Source: Parafrankia irregularis (GTDB lineage: Bacteria; Actinomycetota; Actinomycetes; Frankiales; Frankiaceae). Taken from it: a DNA stretch of 64,000 nucleotides. The DNA is taken from the NCBI RefSeq assembly GCF_001536285.1, contig NZ_FAOZ01000036.1, positions 33,594 to 97,593 on the forward strand, given 5' to 3'. Each line of letters opens with the position of its first letter. Positions within the stretch are counted from its first letter, which is position 1. Below are positions 42,644 through 51,176 of this stretch, piece after piece. The translations under genes were made by a program, and so were the position numbers. The notes below the pieces were generated by a model. That model worked only from the letters and a program-made list of their open reading frames with translations. It was not told the origin of the DNA and made no database searches.

Positions 42644-44995
42644 TCAGCGGGTTGTGGCGTCCGGTGTGTACGAGATGTCCCAGAGACGGGCGGTCTTGTC
42701 GGTGCTCGTGGTGGCCAGCACCAGGCCGAACGGGGCGAACGTGCAGGCCATGACCGTGCTGGTGTGCCCGGTCAGGGTGGCCACCGCGGTACCGGTGGCG
42801 ACGTCCCACAGCTTGGCGGTGTCGTCGGTGCTCGCCGTCGCGAGCAGCAGGCCGTCGGGGGAGAAGGCGCAGCTCTGTGCCGAACCGGGCAGCGTGAGCG
42901 TGGTCGAGCCGGTCGGGGTGTCCGTCAGGCGGGTGCCGTCGTTGCTGGTCGCGGCGAGCAGCAGGCCGTCGGGGGAGAACGAGCAGCCGTTGGCGTAGTT
43001 GGTGTGCCCGTCGAGGTGGTGCACCGTTTCGCCGTTGGTGACGTCCCACAGCAGGGTCTGGTCGGCGCCGGCCGAGACGAGCAGGCGGCCGTCGGGGGAG
43101 AACGCGCAGCTGTAGACGGAACCGCGGTGCCCGGCGAGAGTGGCGATGCAGGTGCCGGTCGAGACACCCCAGAGCCGGACGGTGCGGTCCGTGCTGACCG
43201 TCGCCAGCAGGCGGCCGTCGGGGGAGAACGCGCAGCCGTAGACGGGCCCCTTGTGGCCGTTGAGGGTCAGGGTCTGCTTCTCGGTCGCGATCTCCCAGAT
43301 CCGCGCGGTCTTGTCGTAGCTGGTGGTGGCGAGCAGGCGCCCGTCGGGGGAGAACGCACAGCCGTGCAGGCCGGAGATGCGCCGGCCGCTGAGCTGGCCG
43401 GCGGCGCGGCCGGTGCCGGCGTCCCACAGCCGGGCGCCGTCCTTGCTGGTGGTGGCCAGCAACTGGCCGTCGGGGGAGAAGGCTGCGCAGGTGACGTCGC
43501 GTTCGTGGCCGCTCAGGGTCAGTCGGGACGTGACCTCTACGTGTCTCGACGGGCGGCTGGTGCGTTCGAAGCCGCGCAGGTCGGCGGGCAGTGCGGTGCC
43601 GACCGGCGTCGGAGCCGACGGCAGCGTGGTCGCGAGCCAGTCGACGTCCCGGACGGAGGCACCGGGCTCGGCGTGGGTCTCGACGAGACTGCCGGGGGAT
43701 TCCGAGGCCAGGTCGAACAGGGCGCCGTCGCTGAGCCGGACGCGAGCGAGCACCGCGCCGGCGTCGAACCGCGTACCGGGCTCGACCAGCCAGCGCACCA
43801 TCGTGGCCCGCCCACCCGGAATGTCCCAGCGAGCCGGCTGCACCACCGGATCGGGCCGGGCCGCGACCATCCGGCGGGTCGACACCGTGGCCGCCCAGGA
43901 CGCCGCACCGAGGACGACGGCCTGGTCCGGGTCGGGCGCGGTGAAGACATGCTGCGCCGGCCAGTCGGTGCCGACGCCGAGCCGCCCGGCGAGGATCTCG
44001 GTGACCACCGGCATCCGGGACGCGCCGCCGACGGGCAGCACCCCGTCGAGCTTCTCCGGCGACACTCCGCTGGACTCCAGCAGATGCTGGCAGCAGGCCA
44101 TCGTCCGGGCCAGCGTGGGGGATGCCAGCTTGGTGAAGCGGTCCCGGTCCAGGCTGACGAGCAGACCGGCGGGGCTGAAGACGTCCTCGACGAACGCGAC
44201 GTCGGTGAGCTGGTGCTTCACCGCACGAGCGAAGTCGAGCAGCTCGTGGCGGGTGCGGCTGGCGGCGGTCTGGAACACCTCGCCGACACCGCTCGGGTTG
44301 AGCAGCGGCTCCAGGCCGGGCCCGTAGTGGCCGAGGATCTCGTCGAACAGCAGCTGGTCGAAGTCCCGGCCGCCGCAGTCGTGCAGTGCGCTGTGCCCGA
44401 GCAGCTCGTGCCGGCCGGCCTCGCCGATCAACAGCAGTGCGGCCTCGAACGTGCCGCCGCCGAGGTCGTACACCAGCACCAGGTCGCCGGGCCGCGGGCC
44501 ACCGCTGCCCAGCGGCGCCCAGGCGACCGCCACCGGCTCGGCGAGCAGGTCGACGTCGACGAAACCGGCTTCCTCGGCCGCGGCGATCATCGCCCGGCGT
44601 AGTGGGCCGGCCGGGTCGTAGCTGGCGGGCACGGTGATGACCGCCCGGTGCAGCGCGGTGCCGTCGAGCTGGGCCTCGGCCTCCGCGCGCAGTGCCGCCA
44701 GCACCGCGGTGACCAGCGCGGCCGGTGCGTGGCTGCGGCCGTCGAGCACGATGGCGGCGTTGCGGGTCAGCCCGCGTTTGATGCCGCCGTGGTAGGCGCC
44801 GGGCCAGATCCGCTTGCGGCGTTCCGCCAGCGTGCCGACGACGACGGAGTCACCGTCGGCGAGAACGGACGAAGGCCAGGCGACGGCGCCGCTCGCCGGC
44901 TCCCGGATCGCGGTGACCTGGCCGTCGACCACCAGGGCCGCCGACGCGCTGGAGGTGCCGAAGTCGATCGCGAGGATCGGCTCTCCCACCGGCAC
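42644..44995 (-). CDS. Hsp70-like ATPase fused to lipoyl-like and WD40 domains
   Basis: 783 residues. Residues 1-~380 are an Hsp70/DnaK nucleotide-binding domain: phosphate-1 ILAIDFGTSSASAAL, connect-1-like LLAEPVAVAWA, phosphate-2 VLVYDLGGGTFEAALLLIGE, adenosine motif LPVGGASRMPVVTEIL. No Hsp70 substrate-binding domain follows. Residues ~397-460 look like a biotinyl/lipoyl-type barrel (VRWLVEPGTRFDAGAVLARV ... ESPGSLVETHAEPGASV) without the modifiable Lys. Residues ~494-783 hold seven WD40 repeats (each CAFSPDGRLLAT-like), enough for a closed propeller. It appears to be read alone. A chaperone-like, ATP-switched scaffold is the natural inference; partners are unknown. Confidence 0.9.
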   Translation of the reverse strand: MPVGEPILAIDFGTSSASAALVVDGQVTAIREPASGAVAWPSSVLADGDSVVVGTLAERRKRIWPGAYHGGIKRGLTRNAAIVLDGRSHAPAALVTAVLAALRAEAEAQLDGTALHRAVITVPASYDPAGPLRRAMIAAAEEAGFVDVDLLAEPVAVAWAPLGSGGPRPGDLVLVYDLGGGTFEAALLLIGEAGRHELLGHSALHDCGGRDFDQLLFDEILGHYGPGLEPLLNPSGVGEVFQTAASRTRHELLDFARAVKHQLTDVAFVEDVFSPAGLLVSLDRDRFTKLASPTLARTMACCQHLLESSGVSPEKLDGVLPVGGASRMPVVTEILAGRLGVGTDWPAQHVFTAPDPDQAVVLGAASWAATVSTRRMVAARPDPVVQPARWDIPGGRATMVRWLVEPGTRFDAGAVLARVRLSDGALFDLASESPGSLVETHAEPGASVRDVDWLATTLPSAPTPVGTALPADLRGFERTSRPSRHVEVTSRLTLSGHERDVTCAAFSPDGQLLATTSKDGARLWDAGTGRAAGQLSGRRISGLHGCAFSPDGRLLATTSYDKTARIWEIATEKQTLTLNGHKGPVYGCAFSPDGRLLATVSTDRTVRLWGVSTGTCIATLAGHRGSVYSCAFSPDGRLLVSAGADQTLLWDVTNGETVHHLDGHTNYANGCSFSPDGLLLAATSNDGTRLTDTPTGSTTLTLPGSAQSCAFSPDGLLLATASTDDTAKLWDVATGTAVATLTGHTSTVMACTFAPFGLVLATTSTDKTARLWDISYTPDATTR

Positions 44996-45251
44996 CCTCC
45001 CGTTGACGGTCGCGGCCCGAGCTGCCCGGAACGCCGGGCGAATGATTCACCGTCGGTCGGAGGCCGACCGTTCGCGTGCGGCGTGATGTCCGGAGATGAC
45101 CCAGGTCTTCCGGGAATCGTAGCGACGCACCTGCGCGAGTGGTTCGGCGGGCCGGGTGTGCGGCCCGTTCGACTGGGTACGCGACCAAGGGAGATCACCT
45201 CGTCGCGGGACGTCGGCGCGCAGCGTCGGCGATCCTAGGGAGGTTTCAGCC

Positions 45252-45560
45252 ATGCACATCGCGATCTCGGCGGAAACGGAACCTCGGCGCGCGGTCAGGC
45301 CGCCCGGCCCGGGGCCCGATCCCATTCCACCCGGGCCACTGCCCGACCCGGTGCCGCCGGGCCCGGGGCCTGATCCGGCACCTCCCGGGCCGGGTCCGGA
45401 TCCGGTGCTGCCCGGGCCCGACCCCGATCCGGTGCCGCCCGGCCCGCTGCCGGATCCGGTGCCACCGCCGCCCGGCCCGGATCTCATTCCCGGGCTGGTG
45501 TCCGGCCGGCTTTCCCGACTGGGCTTTCCCGCGACCGACGCGGGTACTGGTGCTTCATGA
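45252..45560 (+). CDS. Pro/Gly/Asp repeat small protein
   Basis: 102 residues. After MHIAISAETEPRRAV, residues ~18-80 are a repeat of PGPxPDPxPPGP-type units, followed by a short C-terminal segment (LVSGRLSRLGFPATDAGTG). GGGAGG stands 8 nt before the ATG, and the stop overlaps the next ATG (ATGA), which together support translation. No signal peptide is seen. The repeat should form a stiff polyproline-like rod; function unknown. Confidence 0.6.
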   Translation: MHIAISAETEPRRAVRPPGPGPDPIPPGPLPDPVPPGPGPDPAPPGPGPDPVLPGPDPDPVPPGPLPDPVPPPPGPDLIPGLVSGRLSRLGFPATDAGTGAS

Positions 45561-45805
45561 GCCATCGCCCCGAGGGAATCCCCGCGCCCGAACTGACCGA
45601 CGCCGATCTCGTCCGCGAAGTGCGCCATCTGCACCTGACCAGGCATGACACGTTTCTCACCGGCAGCGAGGACGCGTTCGAAACGCACACGCAGCGCATG
45701 CTGGAACTGGAGCGCGAGTACCTGCGCCGCTTCCCGGACGCGGCGAGCCCGGATCCACGCAGGACCAGGGCTGGCCGCCGCCGGGCGGCCGGAGTTCCGG
45801 CCTAG
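45557..45805 (+). CDS. DUF6158-like small protein
   Basis: 82 residues, with PAPELTDADLVREVRHLHLTRHDTFLTGSEDAFETHTQRMLELEREYLRRFP in outline: a compact helical protein conserved across actinobacteria (DUF6158 as I recognise it), function unknown. The ATG overlaps the stop of the Pro/Gly repeat gene, so the two are translationally coupled. It is convergent with doxX. Confidence 0.75.
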   Translation: MSHRPEGIPAPELTDADLVREVRHLHLTRHDTFLTGSEDAFETHTQRMLELEREYLRRFPDAASPDPRRTRAGRRRAAGVPA

Positions 45806-45944
45806 GGCGTTTCCTCGACGGGCTGCCGCCGGTGGATGCGCACCCGCACCCGCGACCGGCGGCGGCTCACCGAAGGAGCCCGCTCAGAGAAGCGCCGGGT
45901 CGGAGGCCGGGCCAGAAAAGGACCGGCTCACCGACGGGGTCGGC

Positions 45945-46466
45945 TCAGGACGAGGTCGACGAGGCCGGCTTGCCGGGCCGCCAGCAGGTCGCCAGCAGTC
46001 CGGCCGAGCCGAGGACACCCAGCAGGACGGCGATGAGCCCACCCGCCCAGCCGTTGAGGTCCTCGATCCCGATGACGTTGTCGAGTGAGGCCTTGCCCGG
46101 CCCGAGGATGGCGATGCCGGCGCACACCACCGCGATCATCAGGACGTACTCGTAGCCCTGCCCCGGCTTGAAGATGAAGAAGCCGTTCGTGCGGTGCGCG
46201 GTGATGCCGGCCACCACCATGGTTCCGATGATCGCGCCCGCGGAGAACGGGGTCAGGAACCCGAAGGCGAGGCCGAACCCGGCGGCGAGTTCCAGCAGGC
46301 CGGACGTCCAGGCATGCACGATGCCCGGCTGCAGGCCCATGCTGGAGAACCATCCCGCGGTGCCCTGCACGCCGCCCGGCCCGAAGAGGTGGTTGTAGCC
46401 GTGCGCGACGATCGTGAGGCCGACGACGACTCTGAGAACGAGCGCCGCGGTGTCGGGCGAGGTCAC
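45945..46466 (-). CDS. DoxX-family membrane protein
   Basis: 173 residues with four membrane helices: ALVLRVVVGLTIVAHGYNHLFG, a second helix with LLELAAGFGLAFGFLTPFSAG, then IIGTMVVAGITAHR and the last helix LIAVLLGVLGSAGLLA. It matches DoxX/DoxD-like proteins; the FFIFKPGQGYEYVLMIA loop is typical. Function is unclear, though some members act in thiosulfate/quinone or oxidative-stress chemistry. GTG 46466 follows GGAAGG. It lies downstream of a MarR gene on the same strand. Confidence 0.87.
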   Translation of the reverse strand: MTSPDTAALVLRVVVGLTIVAHGYNHLFGPGGVQGTAGWFSSMGLQPGIVHAWTSGLLELAAGFGLAFGFLTPFSAGAIIGTMVVAGITAHRTNGFFIFKPGQGYEYVLMIAVVCAGIAILGPGKASLDNVIGIEDLNGWAGGLIAVLLGVLGSAGLLATCWRPGKPASSTSS

Positions 46467-46536
46467 GGGACCTTCCTCTCCTGGGCGTAAGGACCAGCCG
46501 ACGATTGTCAGCACTGGTCTGGTCGGATGACTGCAG

Positions 46537-46546
46537 ACGCTAGCGT
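46537..46546. promoter_or_regulatory. Candidate operator upstream of doxX
   Basis: A perfect 10-bp palindrome ACGCTAGCGT lies 71 bp upstream of the doxX start, between the MarR and DoxX genes. It could be a MarR-type site. Support is positional only. Confidence 0.3.
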
Positions 46547-46749
46547 TACTTCGCCGCAGATTCGACAGCTTGCGCGCAGGAGGCCCCATCGGCCCGGTGC
46601 GAGGCGGTGCGGGTGTGGCTGGGCGGGGTGTGGTGCGTGGGTGCCAGAGCGATCCTGGGGGCGGGGCGCCCGGTGGCGGGGCGCCTGGTGGCGGGTGTCG
46701 GCCTCACTACTTCGAGTGGTTGCTCTTCTGGCGGTGAGGCCGACCCGGC

Positions 46750-47268
46750 TCAGACCGCGGCGGTGCCCTCTGCCGCCGAGATCGCGGGGACGGATTCGAT
46801 GATCCGCGTCAGCATGGAACGCAGCGCGGTGCGCTCGTCCGTGTTCAGGGGGGAGAGCAGGAGGTCGTTCATCCGCTCCACCCGGCTCGCGACCTGGCTG
46901 TGGGTGGCCTCGCCGCGCTGCGTCAGGCGCAGGACGTTGCGACGGCCGTCGCGCGGGTCGCGAACGCGGCGGATCAGCCCCCGCTGCACCAGGCGGGCGA
47001 CGACGTCGGCGACGGTGGAACGATCGAGTGACGCCCGTTCGCCCAGCGTGCGCTGGTCGATGTCGGGGTCGGCGAGCAGGCTGTTGAGAACGACGAACTG
47101 CGGTGGGGTCGTCTCGGTGGACACGACAGCTGTCCAGAGTTGATATGTGACCTGCTGCAGACGGCGGGCGAGCTGTCCGGGGTGTGTCGACAGGTCAGCT
47201 ACGGGCCGTGCGCGGCCGGGGTCGGTCTCCTCGGCCGGCCGTCTCGGTCCCGGGTATCGCTGGTTCAC
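46750..47268 (-). CDS. MarR-family transcriptional regulator
   Basis: 172 residues. The core shows LARRLQQVTYQLWTAVVS, then the winged helix: TPPQFVVLNSLLADPDIDQRTLGERASLDRSTVADVVARLVQRGLIRRVRDPRDGRRNVLRLTQRGE in outline, with the wing motif DPRDGRRN. A dimerisation helix follows. MarR proteins bind as dimers to palindromes and release on binding small phenolics or oxidants. GTG 47268 has GAGG at good spacing; GTG 47295 is an alternative. It probably controls itself and doxX. Confidence 0.88.
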   Translation of the reverse strand: MNQRYPGPRRPAEETDPGRARPVADLSTHPGQLARRLQQVTYQLWTAVVSTETTPPQFVVLNSLLADPDIDQRTLGERASLDRSTVADVVARLVQRGLIRRVRDPRDGRRNVLRLTQRGEATHSQVASRVERMNDLLLSPLNTDERTALRSMLTRIIESVPAISAAEGTAAV

Positions 47269-48181
47269 GGCGTCCTCACGGGTCTCAATGGTCACATAGG
47301 CAGATGACGCGGGCGGGGTCAGGGCTTCGTTCCATTCAGGGATGTCGGGCTGGGATGGGCTGGGACGTTCGCGCGCCCGACGGCATGGGGCTTCGCGTTG
47401 GTCATCATCTCGCATCTCTACGCCCGTTGCCGGCAAGCCGGAGGAATCGCACGGGGATGACCCCACGGAACGGGTAACTCATCCGGCATGTTCCAAACCG
47501 CGCTGTTCGTTCCAAAGATATCCGGTGGATGGTCACCGGTCGGCGTGCCGCGGATCTGCACGGGCATCCGGCGCCTGCCGGTGGGGCGTGCCCGACATGT
47601 CATCACGGCCGGCTTGAGGTGTGTCCGGCCGTTCCATTTTGCCGGCTCGAGGGTGGGAGCGTGACGTGTTCGGCGTAGCCCGTGCGGGCCGTTGACGTGC
47701 GGCAGGGCCCGCGTGGCGGGTCGTCCGGAAGGTGATCCACTGCCTGGGCCACAAGGCTCCCACCAGATATGTCAGCCAGACCTATGTCATGAAATTTCGT
47801 CCAGCGACTCCGGCGCGGTGCATAGAGTCCCCGAAGGGCGGGATGCGTGCGTCACGGTGGTCCCACGGGGGAACAACACGTAGGACTTCTTCGTCTCCGC
47901 TCCGGGTGACGTACTTGGTGCGCAGGGCGGCGATGGCTTACCGGTGGTACTCGTGGAACCACCTGCCGGCTGGAATCAGTGCCATGCTCGTGCGGATGCG
48001 CCCGGCAGAAGACCGTGTGCTTACGTGTCGTGAAGACGACCATAGGGCTGCGTGTGTCACTGAGGTGCGGTCGGCACCTTGTGTCCGAATTAGCGGTGAT
48101 GTGTCCCGCCGGGGCATGATGCGGGGCGCCCGACACGGATGCGGCGTTCGGGGAGTCACCGACATCGGCGCGGGTACCCCG
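47269..48181. other. 913-bp gap without a recognised gene
   Basis: Short ORFs on both strands (e.g. 47692-47883, 47938-48225) lack the third-position GC bias and family likeness of real genes here. The sequence is somewhat less GC-rich than its surroundings around 47750-48070, suggesting old decayed or acquired DNA. It should hold the MarR promoter and that of the nucleotidyltransferase-BON gene. Confidence 0.5.
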
Positions 48182-49033
48182 ATGGTCATGGATGATGCAC
48201 CACGAGGGCTACGGGAAAGCCTCAAACGGGTCGCCGTGACGCTGAAGGAGGCCGAGATCCCCTTCGCGCTCGGCGGCAGCTATGCCTGCTGGGCCCGTGG
48301 TGGTCCGGAGCCGGTCCACGACGTCGACTTCATGCTCCGTGAGTCCGACGTCCCCGCAGCCGTGGACGTCCTGCGCTCGGCGGGGCTGCGTCCGGTGGAC
48401 CCACCTGAGGACTGGCTGACAAAGGTCTACGACGGTGACGTCCTGGTCGATCTCATTCATCACCCGGTCGGCCGGGCGGTGACCGACGAGATGCTCGCGC
48501 GCTCGCGTGACCTGTCCGTCGATTCGGTCCGGATGCCCGTCCTCGATGCGACCGACTGGTTCGAGATGACCCTGCTCGCGTTGGACGAGCGTTACTGCGA
48601 TCTCGGCCGGGTACTTCCGATGATTCGCGCGATGCGGGAACAGGTCGACTGGGCCCAGGTTCGGCGGGCCACCGCCGACTCCCCGTTCGCCGAGGCCGCG
48701 TTGCTTATCGCGACCCGGCTGAAGCTGATTCCGCCACCCGTCGGAGTGCCCGCGCCTCCGGCGGGGCTGGACGTCACCGAGCCCGCGGAGTACCTCGCCG
48801 GTGACCTGCATGAGCGCCTCGCCGAGGACCCGCGGGTGGCCGAGCTCGGGCTGGAGGTGGCCGTGGGTCCGGAGGGGGTGACCGTGCGCGGCGAGGTCGC
48901 GACGGAGGCCCGCCGACACAGGCTGGACGCGGTGCTGGCGGAGCTGGTCCCCGACCGGCCGATCCGCAACGAGGTCACCGTCTCGCACCGGGAGCTGCCG
49001 CCGACAGCGGAGATCGTGGAGACCGTGCCATGA
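48182..49033 (+). CDS. Nucleotidyltransferase-like protein with C-terminal BON domain
   Basis: 283 residues. The N-terminal ~160 residues have the minimal nucleotidyltransferase signature: IPFALGGSYACWARGG followed by VHDVDFML (GG-S and DxD pair), then DVLVDLIHHPVG supplying a third acidic residue. The C-terminal part (LHERLAEDPRVAELGLEVAVG ... VRGEVATEARRHRLDAVLAELVPDRPIRNEV) is a BON domain, a small phospholipid- or ligand-binding fold. The stop overlaps the metallophosphoesterase start (ATGA). An ATG at 48188 is also possible. What is nucleotidylated is unknown. Confidence 0.8.
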   Translation: MVMDDAPRGLRESLKRVAVTLKEAEIPFALGGSYACWARGGPEPVHDVDFMLRESDVPAAVDVLRSAGLRPVDPPEDWLTKVYDGDVLVDLIHHPVGRAVTDEMLARSRDLSVDSVRMPVLDATDWFEMTLLALDERYCDLGRVLPMIRAMREQVDWAQVRRATADSPFAEAALLIATRLKLIPPPVGVPAPPAGLDVTEPAEYLAGDLHERLAEDPRVAELGLEVAVGPEGVTVRGEVATEARRHRLDAVLAELVPDRPIRNEVTVSHRELPPTAEIVETVP

Positions 49034-49872
49034 TCAGAATTGCCGCTGTCGGTGACATCCATCTGGGCACGGACTCCCCGGGCACCTTCGCGCCCTGCAT
49101 GGCCGGGGTCGGCGACCTCGCGGACGTGCTGCTCGTCGCGGGTGATCTCACCCAGCACGGGTCGGTGGCGGAGGCGGAGGTGGTGGCGGGGGAGCTCGTC
49201 GACGCCGAGGTGCCGGTGATCGCGGTGCTCGGCAACCACGACTACCACGGTGATCAGCCGGACCAGATCGTCTCGGTACTGGCCGACGCCGGGGTGCGGA
49301 CGCTGGAGGGCACCGGGACGGTGCTGCCGGTCGGTGCCGTGCGCCTGGGGGTGGCCGGAACCAAGGGTTTCGGCGGTGGTTTCGCCGGGGCCAGCGGAAG
49401 TGACTTCGGCGAGCCGCTGATGAAGACGTTCATCCGCCACTCCAAGGAGGTCAGCGCCGGCCTGCGCACCGCCCTCGACGATCTCGACTGCGACGTGCGC
49501 GTCGCGCTGACGCACTACTCGCCGGTGCCCGACACCCTCGCCGGGGAGCGTCCGGAGATCTTCCCGTTCCTCGGCAGCTACCACCTGGCGGAGGCGGTCG
49601 ACGCCGGCCGAGCCCATCTCGCGCTGCACGGGCACGCCCATGCGGGCACCGAGAAGGGGCGCACGGCCGGGGGAGTCCCCGTCCGCAACGTCGCCAGACC
49701 GGTGATCGGCCGGGCCTTCGCGCTGTACGAGGTCGACGAGGCCGCCTGCGCTCCGCGGGGGACCGCCGCCGCCGCGACGGACCACGTCACGGTGCGGCCT
49801 ACGGCCGGCCGGCAGCCCGCGTCGTCACCCGAACGGGCCAGTTCGACTACGAATCTGTGGCGTTCGAGGTGA
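49030..49872 (+). CDS. Metallophosphoesterase (calcineurin-like)
   Basis: 280 residues. The five metal-binding blocks are present: AVGDIHLG, LVAGDLTQHG, VLGNHDYHG, ALTHYSPVPDTL and LALHGHAHAG. This family cleaves phosphomonoesters, phosphodiesters or nucleotides with two metal ions. The ATG overlaps the stop of the nucleotidyltransferase-BON gene, so an enzyme that adds a nucleotide and one that may remove it are made together. The Ser/Arg-rich C-terminal tail is not conserved-looking. Confidence 0.92.
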   Translation: MIRIAAVGDIHLGTDSPGTFAPCMAGVGDLADVLLVAGDLTQHGSVAEAEVVAGELVDAEVPVIAVLGNHDYHGDQPDQIVSVLADAGVRTLEGTGTVLPVGAVRLGVAGTKGFGGGFAGASGSDFGEPLMKTFIRHSKEVSAGLRTALDDLDCDVRVALTHYSPVPDTLAGERPEIFPFLGSYHLAEAVDAGRAHLALHGHAHAGTEKGRTAGGVPVRNVARPVIGRAFALYEVDEAACAPRGTAAAATDHVTVRPTAGRQPASSPERASSTTNLWRSR

Positions 49873-49927
49873 GCATGACCGGCTGGTGCGGGTACGCCCA
49901 GGACACCAGACGAGAAGGGGCGTGCTC

Positions 49928-50353
49928 ATGTCGATGGATCGGGGCAGTGCCAAGCACGGAGCCGTGCGCGACGAGGTGCTGGCGCACGAGGTCGCAGGCT
50001 ACGTCCGCGCACGTCGGGACACCCGTGTCGGCGAGTGGAGGTCGCCGGAGCCGCCGGCGGAGGACACCTCGGCGCTGGCTGCCCGTCCGGACGGCGCGGG
50101 CGTCCTCGGCAGTGCCCCGCCCGGGATGACCTCGGTGGACGTGGAGGAACGCTCCGAGCTGGCCCGGTGGCTGGGCCGCGCCGTCTTCCCGGCCGAACGC
50201 AACGAGGTGATGGACCATCTGCGCCACCAGCACGCGCCCGACCGGGTGATCGACGAGGTCGGTGGCGCGCCCGAAGGGGTCCAGTTCACGTCGCTGGGGC
50301 AGCTGTGGCGTGCGCTGCGGGCTGACGCGCACGTGGAGTCCCGGCGCTACTGA
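49928..50353 (+). CDS. DUF2795-domain small protein
   Basis: 141 residues. The C-terminal half (SELARWLGRAVFPAERNEVMDHLRHQHAPDRVIDEVGGAP followed by VQFTSLGQLWRAL) fits DUF2795, a small helical domain common in actinobacteria whose function is unknown. The N-terminal half is polar and variable. ATG 49928 is preceded by GAAGGGG at good distance. It is 55 bp after the metallophosphoesterase gene and may be co-transcribed. Confidence 0.78.
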   Translation: MSMDRGSAKHGAVRDEVLAHEVAGYVRARRDTRVGEWRSPEPPAEDTSALAARPDGAGVLGSAPPGMTSVDVEERSELARWLGRAVFPAERNEVMDHLRHQHAPDRVIDEVGGAPEGVQFTSLGQLWRALRADAHVESRRY

Positions 50354-50474
50354 GGCCCGGACTTCCCGCTGCTGATCCAAACCTGCGACCTGGGTGAGAG
50401 ACGACGTGGGTGAAAGACAGCCGAGGTTGCCAGGAAGGCTGGTACACGGCCCTCACGCTGGGCACAGGCCTGGC

Positions 50475-51167
50475 ATGGATGGTCCTGTCCTGGAACGACA
50501 GCCGAGCCCCCGCCGACGCCCCGCGAAGGCCGGGGCGTCCGCGAGCTCCAAGGCTTCGGCGGGCTCCGCGGCGTCCGCGAGCTCCGCGTCATCGGGATCC
50601 GGGAGGCTCGCGAAGTCGCCGCATACCGCGACCGGCCCCCGCACCGGTCCGCAGCCGCCGAGCCCGATCGCGGTACATCCCGGTCGGGAGCGTGCCGGTC
50701 GGGAGCGCGCCGGTCCGGGGCGCGGCGGTCCGGGGCGCGGCGGTCCGGGGCGCGGCGCGGGGACGGCACGCCGTCGCCCCGTCGGGCGCGCCGGCTCCCG
50801 CTCCCGTTCGTGCTCCAGGTGGGTGGCCCGGCATCCGGTGGTGTTCGCGCTGGTCGGAGCGGCTGTGCTGCTCGGCTGTTCGGCCCTGCTGGGAGCACTG
50901 GACCTGTTCGCCGCGGGCGCTGTCCTCGGCTTCTGGGTCCTGATCGCCGCGACCGGCCTTGTGCTCGGCCGGCCGGGCATCGACTGGCAGATACCGACCG
51001 AGCAGCTGCGTCGCGGAGCCAGGGCCGCCGCCGCCGAGACGAGGCAGGAGGCCCGGATGCTCACCCAGCGTCTGGCTGCCGGCCGGACCGCTCGCCGGAG
51101 CGGGCGAGGAGGCGGGACACGCCCGCGGCCAGCCCAGCCAGGCGTGCCCGACCCAGAAGATGGGTAG
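50475..51167 (+). CDS. Hypothetical membrane protein with low-complexity N-terminus
   Basis: 230 residues. The first ~120 residues are Ser/Ala/Gly/Arg/Pro-rich, including a PGRGG repeat from a 12-bp DNA repeat near 50710-50760. Two close membrane helices follow (HPVVFALVGAAVLLGCSALLG and GAVLGFWVLIAATGLVLG), then a basic amphipathic tail. It is not recognised. The start is uncertain because the N-terminus is low complexity. Confidence 0.55.
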   Translation: MDGPVLERQPSPRRRPAKAGASASSKASAGSAASASSASSGSGRLAKSPHTATGPRTGPQPPSPIAVHPGRERAGRERAGPGRGGPGRGGPGRGAGTARRRPVGRAGSRSRSCSRWVARHPVVFALVGAAVLLGCSALLGALDLFAAGAVLGFWVLIAATGLVLGRPGIDWQIPTEQLRRGARAAAAETRQEARMLTQRLAAGRTARRSGRGGGTRPRPAQPGVPDPEDG

Positions 51168-51176
51168 GGAACCGGC

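Noticed and set aside
44996..45251. Operon of the Hsp70-WD40 gene with neighbours
   Set aside because: The upstream neighbour is divergent and mscL starts 134 bp past its stop without overlap, so co-transcription cannot be claimed from the sequence.
47732..48181. N-terminal extension of the nucleotidyltransferase-BON gene
   Set aside because: The added 150 residues lack codon bias and any domain likeness; the ATG cluster at 48182-48190 fits the domain start.
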